Source: Mytilus californianus
Lineage: Eukaryota > Mollusca > Bivalvia > Mytilida > Mytilidae
NCBI RefSeq assembly: GCF_021869535.1
Contig: NW_026262581.1
Coordinates: 76,599,955-76,663,954 of the forward strand
Reading direction: 5' to 3'
DNA: 64,000 nt
Below, piece after piece: positions 57,433 to 64,000 of this stretch. Position 1 is the stretch's first letter. Every line of letters starts with the position of its first letter. The position numbers and the translations under genes were made by a program. A model generated the notes under the pieces. That model was not told where the DNA came from. It saw nothing but the letters and a program-made list of their open reading frames with translations, and made no database searches.

Positions 57433-57444
57433 ATCAATAAAAAC

Positions 57445-59160
57445 ATGAAACAATTATAATACACTTACAACATGTATATGGTAGACATAGACAAAAGTTT
57501 CAGAGTTGCCTCCCCTGAAATGCAATGAGATTCATTATCATGGAATTTTACTTACAATATTATCTATCAACGTTCGTGTATTGCAATAATAAAAAAACAA
57601 AATTGAACCAAAAAATCATTTCTTATATTACATAAAACAGTATCTGCAGTTAACTTCAAGTTTTGTTTATGACAAAAAAAACAAACCCAAAAAACCTTTA
57701 ATAGGGCCATTCCAGGAAAAATGTATGGGGAGTTTGACAACAATTCCACTCCACCTGTAATTTTGATTTTTATTTGTAACAGAATTGTATTAGGTTCAAC
57801 CCTTAGTATTACCCATAGAAAAAATATGAAGTGTTCAAACGCTCCCATACATGTTTTTCTTGAATAGCCCTAAATAGATTCTAAATAGAACACAAGCTTG
57901 AGTAAAACCGATGAAAGCAAGCAACAGATATTATAATATGAAAGAAAATGCAAAAAATATATAATGCACATACATTGTTGAAAAATGTAAATTTATTATA
58001 AAGAGTATTTGAAACCAGGAAGCATTTTCACAGCTAGTATTTATACACTTTATTCTCCAACAAAGTAAATTTATTATTTTTATCCTTCAATTTAACATAA
58101 ATTTTTTCATGTTAGTGGTTTTTTTTTTTTTATTTCAACTTGTCTGATTTTTAATAAAATTGACTTAGCTTGGACATGACATAAAACAGTAATATAGATC
58201 AGTTCTGACAATACTGTTTGTGTTGTTGCATCTGACAGAATTTTTGACTGATGTTTGGAAATCTAACCTGTATCACAATGGTGCTGTTTCAATATTACAA
58301 ATTGGATTAACTGTTGTCAGTTCCATTGATCTATAATTGCCAAATTTGCAGGATTTTCCAGTTTGCTTTTATCTGTGTACCATATAAGACAAAAATGTCA
58401 AGTACATTTAATTTCATCCATGTCATCTATACAAATTTTAAAACGTTCGAAAAACAAACAGTCAATAAAGTATCATCTCTACTCTTTAGCATAAAATTAT
58501 CTATAACAAATAAAATAATTTAAACATAAACTAAAAATAACATTTTACACTTAATAATCACAAAAAAAAGAAAATGCACCAAATAATGTCTTGACTAAAT
58601 CTAAAATGCTGCATGTTATGAGATTCACATTAATCTTCTGAATATTTTTCATGATCCTCAGCTGTAGCCTACAAAAATACAAATAAGGGAAAACAAATTA
58701 GCATCTTAAAATGACAAAACGGTTAAAAAAAGATGAAATGAAATAGTAAAATTTTTCAATACTTTCAAAATTATATTTATTTTGTTGATAATGTTTAGTA
58801 TGATGTAGTTTAGTCACATTAATGTAGAATTCTAATATGAAGTTCTTCTTTCGCTTTGGAAACAAAGCCATGTTCTAATTGCAATAGAACATGGGTTGTA
58901 CGTGATAAGACGTCACAATTGAAATTGCAACGTCAGTTGTTTTTTTAACAACGCCGGAGAACAAAATGGACATTTGTGTTAGTGTTGCTCGCTAGGAAAT
59001 TAAATAAAAACATTCTAAAAGTAAGTTTACATGTATCTGTTCATTTTTTATCGTGAAACGGTTGATTTTCTATATCGTTTTGCTTCATAAAATCAAAATG
59101 ACTGCCTTTCGAACGTGCATTGTATGCCCTCTTAGAAGTACAAAAGTTCAAAATTTTCCT
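57445..59160. other. AT-rich DNA, nothing firmly recognised
   Basis: A CpG-containing patch at 58880-58980 ('acgtgataagacgtcacaat', 'aacgtcag') followed by 'aaaagtaagt' could be a first exon or repeat end, but no protein frame supports a gene. Confidence 0.4.
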
Positions 59161-59170
59161 ATCAGAATTG

Positions 59171-59293
59171 AAATGATTCTATCATGCCATGCTCTATGCT
59201 CATTTTAACATGGGTAGGCATTATATTCATCAACATTTTACAACACTCGGTATATGTTAAAATGAGAATAGAGTATGGCATGAGAGAATTATT
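59171..59293. repeat. Foldback element, about 41-bp arms
   Basis: AAATGATTCTATCATGCCAT...TTTTAACAT (59171-59212) is the inverted partner of ATGTTAAAATGAG...ATTATTT (59253-59293) with a few mismatches. The loop is about 40 bp. No ORF. Confidence 0.82.
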
Positions 59294-60121
59294 TCTTAAA
59301 TAATATCTATGATGTGATTGTCAATTTGACATCATTACCTTGTCAAAATTGACTTACATAGTTTTTGATGTAAAATAATGTCCTTTTACACATAGGTTTT
59401 GATAAAAGTAAATGTGAGCATCAGTCTTACACTAACATTTACATACTTGTATATAAAAATCTAGGACAGCTATTGTGTAAATAAAAAAAAAATATGACAA
59501 AATCTCAAAACGAGGCTATCTCTAAACTTCTAGATGATATTATCCCTACCCTATCTCTTAATACATGAGCCTTTGTGAAAAAAGATGGAGATTTGATAGT
59601 CTCCAAACAAGTCTCATAGATAATTTGTACAGTGAAAACACAATAAACCTTGCACAGACAGACAATTTTCTTTTGACATCTTTGATAAAGGTGCAATAAA
59701 GTTCTTCTCAAGCTACAAACAATCTAATCTTCTTTTGAATAGAAAGGGGTATATATTCTAAAATCTGTGAACAGGTACAGTCAAACCTCATGGATATACA
59801 AATCTTTTGTTTTAAACATAATCAGAAGCTTGCAAACTACATGCTACTTAAAATATTTCAGGTTTTCATAGGATAACGAGATAACACAAAAGTCATACAT
59901 AATACAGAGCATAACTATAATTTCATACTCGGCTGAGCATGAAAAAGGGTGAGGAATTTCACTTCTATCTATATCTGTGCCTCCTCCACACTCCCCCATC
60001 TTCACTAAAAAGAGAGGAGTGGCCAGAATGTAACCCTTGGCTAGAAAAGATGCATTGCTCCATCTGCCCTTTAAATACTTTATTTCAGATCATATATATT
60101 CTATAGGTGTAAATACCTCTG
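59294..60121. other. Spacer, nothing recognised
   Basis: The minus-strand frame at 59505-59711 has no recognised domain. If the exon at 60122-60213 is real, this is its 3' flank. Confidence 0.4.
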
Positions 60122-60213
60122 TCATGATATAGCACATGCTTTTTTCTTTGGACAAGAACATCTTTCATGTACTGGTACATCTTCTAAGACAACTTCTATG
60201 TGACGTCCACAAC
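60122..60213 (-). CDS. Candidate last exon of a cysteine-rich protein
   Basis: On the minus strand, an acceptor-like 'tttttacatttatttgaag' leads into 92 nt: two bases completing a codon, 29 codons and TGA. The protein is not AT-biased: CGRHIEVVLEDVPVHERC, then S-C-P-K-K-K-A-C-A-I-S. Beta-strand-like 'IEVVLEDV' followed by C-x-C resembles the C-terminus of cystine-knot growth factors. The final CAIS also fits a CaaX prenylation box, giving a different reading. No upstream exon is visible before the repeats at 60451 onward, so the gene would begin to the right of the window. Confidence 0.4.
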
Positions 60214-60450
60214 CTTCAAATAAATGTAAAAATCAGGCATTTTCATGAGGTCTAAATTTACATCATAATCTGGAAAGGAACAAGTATTTATTAGGGAGGG
60301 AGTGACTATCTAATGTGTAAACATGGAAGTTTGGTCATTCCGCAGTGACAAAACATCTTGCAACAGGCAAACAAATACCAAAATAGGACACTGCATTTCT
60401 TAACCAATTTTTACCATTCATTTTCATGTCTTGTCTTGAATAATGTTTTT
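60214..60450. other. Spacer
   Basis: Nothing recognised; intronic if the exon at 60122-60213 is real. Confidence 0.35.
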
Positions 60451-61420
60451 ATACCCCCGCCGTAGCGGAGGGGGCATTAAGTTTTACCCTTGTCCGTCTG
60501 TACGTCCGTCCGTACGTCCCAAAGTTGGTTTCCGTTCTCTAACTTTAGTTTGCCTCAACTAAATGTTATGAAACTTATACACAATGGTTATTACCACAAA
60601 ACACAGATCAAGTTCGAATTTTGGTGGAGTCACTTTAACCGTTGTAGAGTTATGCCCCTTTATAAATGGAAAAATTGCAAAAATTTTAGTTTCCGTTCTC
60701 TAACTTAAGTTTGCCTCAACCAAATGTTATGAAACTTTTACACAATGCTTATTACCACAAAACACAGATCAAGTATGAATTTTGGTGGCGTCACTTTAAC
60801 CTTTCTAGAATTATGCCCCTTTATAAATGGAAAAATTGCAAAATTTTTATTTTCTTCTAAATATCAAGTAATTTTTAAAATTGGAGTTATCTTCCTTTGT
60901 CCATGATTATAGTTGAATCAACTACAATCAATGCTTTATACAATTCAATGTTTAATTTTGACTTCCACTGATAAAACACAGATCAAGTTGAATTTGGGTA
61001 GTGTCACTTTAACCATTATTGAGTTATGCCCCTTTATAAATCAAAAGATTGCAAAATTTTTAGTTTCCATTCTGTGACTTAAGTTTGCCCCAACCAAACA
61101 TTATGAAACCTAAACACAATATTCATTACCACAAAACTAAGATCAAGTACAAATTTTTTGTTTCCGTTTTCTAACTTTAGTTTGCCTCAACCAAATGTTA
61201 TGAAACTTATACACAATGCTTATTACTACATAATACAGATTAAGTACGAAATTTGGTGGCAACACTTTTACCATTCGTGAGTTATATCCCTTTATAAACA
61301 TAAAAATTGCTGAATTTTTCGTTTCCGTTCTCTAACTTTAGTTTGTCTCAACCAAAATATAAAACTTATACACAACAGTTCTAGAGTTATGCGTGTTTAC
61401 AAATAGAATAAAATGCTTCG
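60451..61420. repeat. Hairpin-ended element with CCGT microsatellite and ~160-bp tandem units
   Basis: Starts with a strong hairpin (60454-60474: CCCCC-g-CCG-tag-CGG-a-GGGGG), then a CCGT/ACGT-rich microsatellite (60492-60518), then about five diverged units each beginning 'tttccgttctctaactt' (near 60528, 60690, 61062, 61160, 61320) with 'atgcccctttataaatgg' inside. A fragment in the other orientation lies at 4850-5054. No coding capacity. Confidence 0.8.
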
Positions 61421-61440
61421 CTCGGCGCAGCTTGATAAGA

Positions 61441-64000
61441 CCGCAGAGGTCGAACCCTGAACAGTTAGGGCAAGTATAGACACAACATTCAAGCTTGATA
61501 CAGCTCTGAATTTGGATTGTGATTAAATATTTGACACAGCATAGGTTTCTGACACAGAAAGAATGTGGTCTAAGAACTTGAATTTTTTTAATTTACCTAT
61601 TATGGTCCAATGTCAAAAATCAAAATACATGGTTAGATTCAGCATATCAAAGAACCCCATATATTCAATTTTTGTTGAAATCAAACAAAGTTTAATTTTG
61701 GACCCCAACTTGGACCAACTTGAAAACTGGGCCCATAATCAAAAATCTAAACACATGTTTAGATTCAGCATATCAAAGAAGCCCAAGAATTCAATTTTTG
61801 TTAAAATCAAAAAAAGTTTAATTTTGGACCCTTTGGACCTTAATGTAGACTAATTTAAAAACAGGACCCAAAATTAAAAATCTAAATACACGGTTAGATT
61901 TGGAATATCAAAGAACCCCAATAATTCAATTTTTGATGAAATCAACCAAAGTTTAATTTTGGACCCTTTTGACCTCAATATGAACCAATTTGATCGCGGG
62001 GCCCACAAATAAAAAATCTAAATACATGGTTAGATTCAGCATATCAAAGAACCCCATATATTCAATTTTTGTTGAAATCATAAAAAGTTTAATTTTGGAC
62101 CCCAGCTTGGACCAACTTGAAAAACTGGGCCCATAATCAAAAATCTAAATACATGTTTAGATTCAGCATACCAAAGAACCCCAAGAATTCAATTTTTGTT
62201 AAAATCAAACAAAGTTTAATTTTGGACCCTTTGGACCGTAATGTAGACTAATTTAAAAAAACAGGACCCAAAATTAAAAATCTAAAAACACGGTTAGATT
62301 TGGTATATTAAAGAACCCCAATAATTTAATTTTTGATGAAATCAAACAAAGTTTAATTTTGGACCCTTTTGACCTCAATATGAACCAATTTGATAGCGGG
62401 CCCACAAATAAAAAATCTAAATACATGGTTAGATTCAGCACATCAAAGAACCCCATATATTCAATTTTTGTTGAAATCAAACAAAGTTTAATTTTGGACC
62501 CCAATTTGGACCAACTTGATAACTGGGTCAAAAATCAAAAATCCAAATACATGTTTAGATTCAGCATATCAAAGAACCCCATATATTCAATTTTAGTTGA
62601 AATCAAACAAAGTTTAATTTTAGACCCCAACTTGGACCAACTTGAAAACTGGGCCCATAATCAAAAATCTAAACACATGTTTAGATTCAGCATATCAAAG
62701 AACCCCAAGAATTCAATTTTTGTTAAAATCAAAAAAAGTTTAATTTTGGACCCTTTGGACCTTAATGTAGACTAATTTAAAAACGGGACCCAAAATTGAA
62801 AATCTAAATACACGGTTAGATTTGGAATATCAAAGAACCCCAATAATTCAATTTTTGATGAAATCAAACAAAGTTTAATTTTGGACCCTTTTGACCTCAA
62901 TATGAACCAATTTGATAGCGGGGCCCACAAATAAAAAATCTAAATACATGGTTAGATTCAGCATATCAAAGAACCCCATATATTCATTTTTTGTTGAAAT
63001 CATAAAAAGTATAATTTTGGACCCCAGCTTGGACCAACTTGAAAACTGGGCCCATAATCAAAAATCTAAATACATGTTTAGATTCAGCATACCAAAGAAA
63101 CCCAAGAATTCAATTTTTGTTAAAATCAAACAAAGTTTAATTTTGGACCTTTTGGACCGTAATGTAGACCAATTTAAAAAAACAGGACCCAAAATTAAAA
63201 ATCTAAAAACATGGTTAGATTTGGTATATTAAAGAACCCCAATAATTCAATTTTTGATGAAATCAAACAAAGTTTAATTTTGGGCCCTTTTGACCTCAAT
63301 ATGAACCAATTTGATAGCGGGCCCACAAATAAAAAATCTAAATACATGGTTAGATTCAGCACATCAAAGAACCCCATATATTCAATTTTTGTTGAAATCA
63401 AACAAAGTTTAATTTTGGACCCCAATTTGGACCAACTTGATAACTGGGTCAAAAATCAAAAATCTAAATACATGATTAGATTCAGCATATCAAAGAACCC
63501 CATATATTCAATTTTAGTTGAAATCAAACAAAGATTTAATTTTGGACCCCAATTTGGACCAACTTGATAACTGGGTCAAAAATCAAAAATCTAAACACAT
63601 GTTTAGATTCAGCATATCAAAGAACCCCAAGAATTCAATTTTTGTTAAAATCAAACAAAGTTTAATTTTGGACCCTTTGGACCTTAATGTAGACCAATTA
63701 AAAAAACAGGACCCAAAATTAAAAATCTAAATACACGGTTAGATTTGGCATATCAAAGAACCCCAATAATTCAATTTTTGATGAAATCAAACAAAGTTTA
63801 ATTTTGGACCCTTTTGACCTCAATATGAACCAATTTGATAGTGGGGCCCACAAATAAAAAATCTAAATACATGGTTAGATTCAGCATATCAAAGAACCCC
63901 ATATATTCAATTTTTGTTGAAATCAAACAAAGTTTAATTTTGGACCCCAATTTGGACCAACTTGAAAACTGGGCCAAAAATCAAAAATCTAAATACATGT
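61441..64000. repeat. Satellite array with seven-monomer higher-order repeat, continues past window
   Basis: A unique head (61441-61600, shared in part with 4490-4550) leads into at least 17 monomers. Using the 'gtttaattttgga' word as phase marker (61690, 61816, 61951, 62087, 62214, 62351, 62486, 62612 and so on), intervals are 126-127 or 135-137 bp. The order 126,135,136,127,137,135,126 repeats, giving super-units of 922 bp (61690-62611) and 921 bp (62612-63532). The open frames here are by-products of the tandem structure. Confidence 0.93.

Noticed and set aside
61563..63730. Several 85-138 codon frames with repeated 'YMVRFSISKNP' on the plus strand and mirrored frames on the minus strand
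   Set aside because: They are produced by satellite monomers; both strands are open, there is no stable start, and frames break at the 127/136-bp monomers.

Overview
The window looks like AT-rich nuclear DNA from a bivalve mollusc, probably a mussel (inference). The evidence is spliced GT-AG genes with kilobase introns, two animal housekeeping genes, and dispersed repeat families that I associate with bivalve genomes. No prokaryotic, organellar or CRISPR feature is present.

Genes. Two genes lie head to head, with 191 bp between their start codons. On the plus strand, nine exons from 37728 to 55689 encode a complete 552-residue THUMPD3 orthologue (tRNA guanine-N2 methyltransferase). One of these is a 14-nt micro-exon that completes the catalytic TDLPFG motif. 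On the minus strand, exon 1 (37398-37536) and exon 2 (26460-26639) belong to an RXYLT1/TMEM5 orthologue, a Golgi ribitol xylosyltransferase acting on alpha-dystroglycan glycan. I could not find its later exons to the left, so most of 1-26459 is probably its second intron. A possible last exon of an unrelated cysteine-rich protein is on the minus strand at 60122-60213.

Mobile DNA, left to right. 1-5545 is a mosaic of dispersed repeats. 5550-13562 is a full-length Ty3/Gypsy-type LTR retrotransposon. Its two 823-bp LTRs look identical, it has a GATG target duplication, and a single intact 1632-codon ORF carries protease, RT, RNase H and integrase. It has no recognisable gag, and a long C-terminal tail contains one or two chromodomain-like modules. 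13.6-26.4 kb holds a minisatellite, a MITE, a satellite-bearing element ending in an ACGG microsatellite, a broken reverse transcriptase and a tRNA-derived SINE with a clear target duplication. RXYLT1 intron 1 holds a LINE remnant and a 34-bp minisatellite. THUMPD3 intron 4 (8.9 kb) holds several foldback elements and two minisatellites (35 and 40 bp). 57.2 kb has a second tRNA-derived SINE. 60.45-64 kb is a hairpin-ended repeat followed by a satellite array with a seven-monomer, about 921-bp higher-order repeat running off the window.

The most notable points are the young gag-less retrotransposon with its extended tail, the shared layout (terminal hairpin or inverted end, ACGG-type microsatellite, tandem monomers) of three different repeat families, the higher-order satellite, the shared bidirectional promoter, and the 14-nt catalytic micro-exon.
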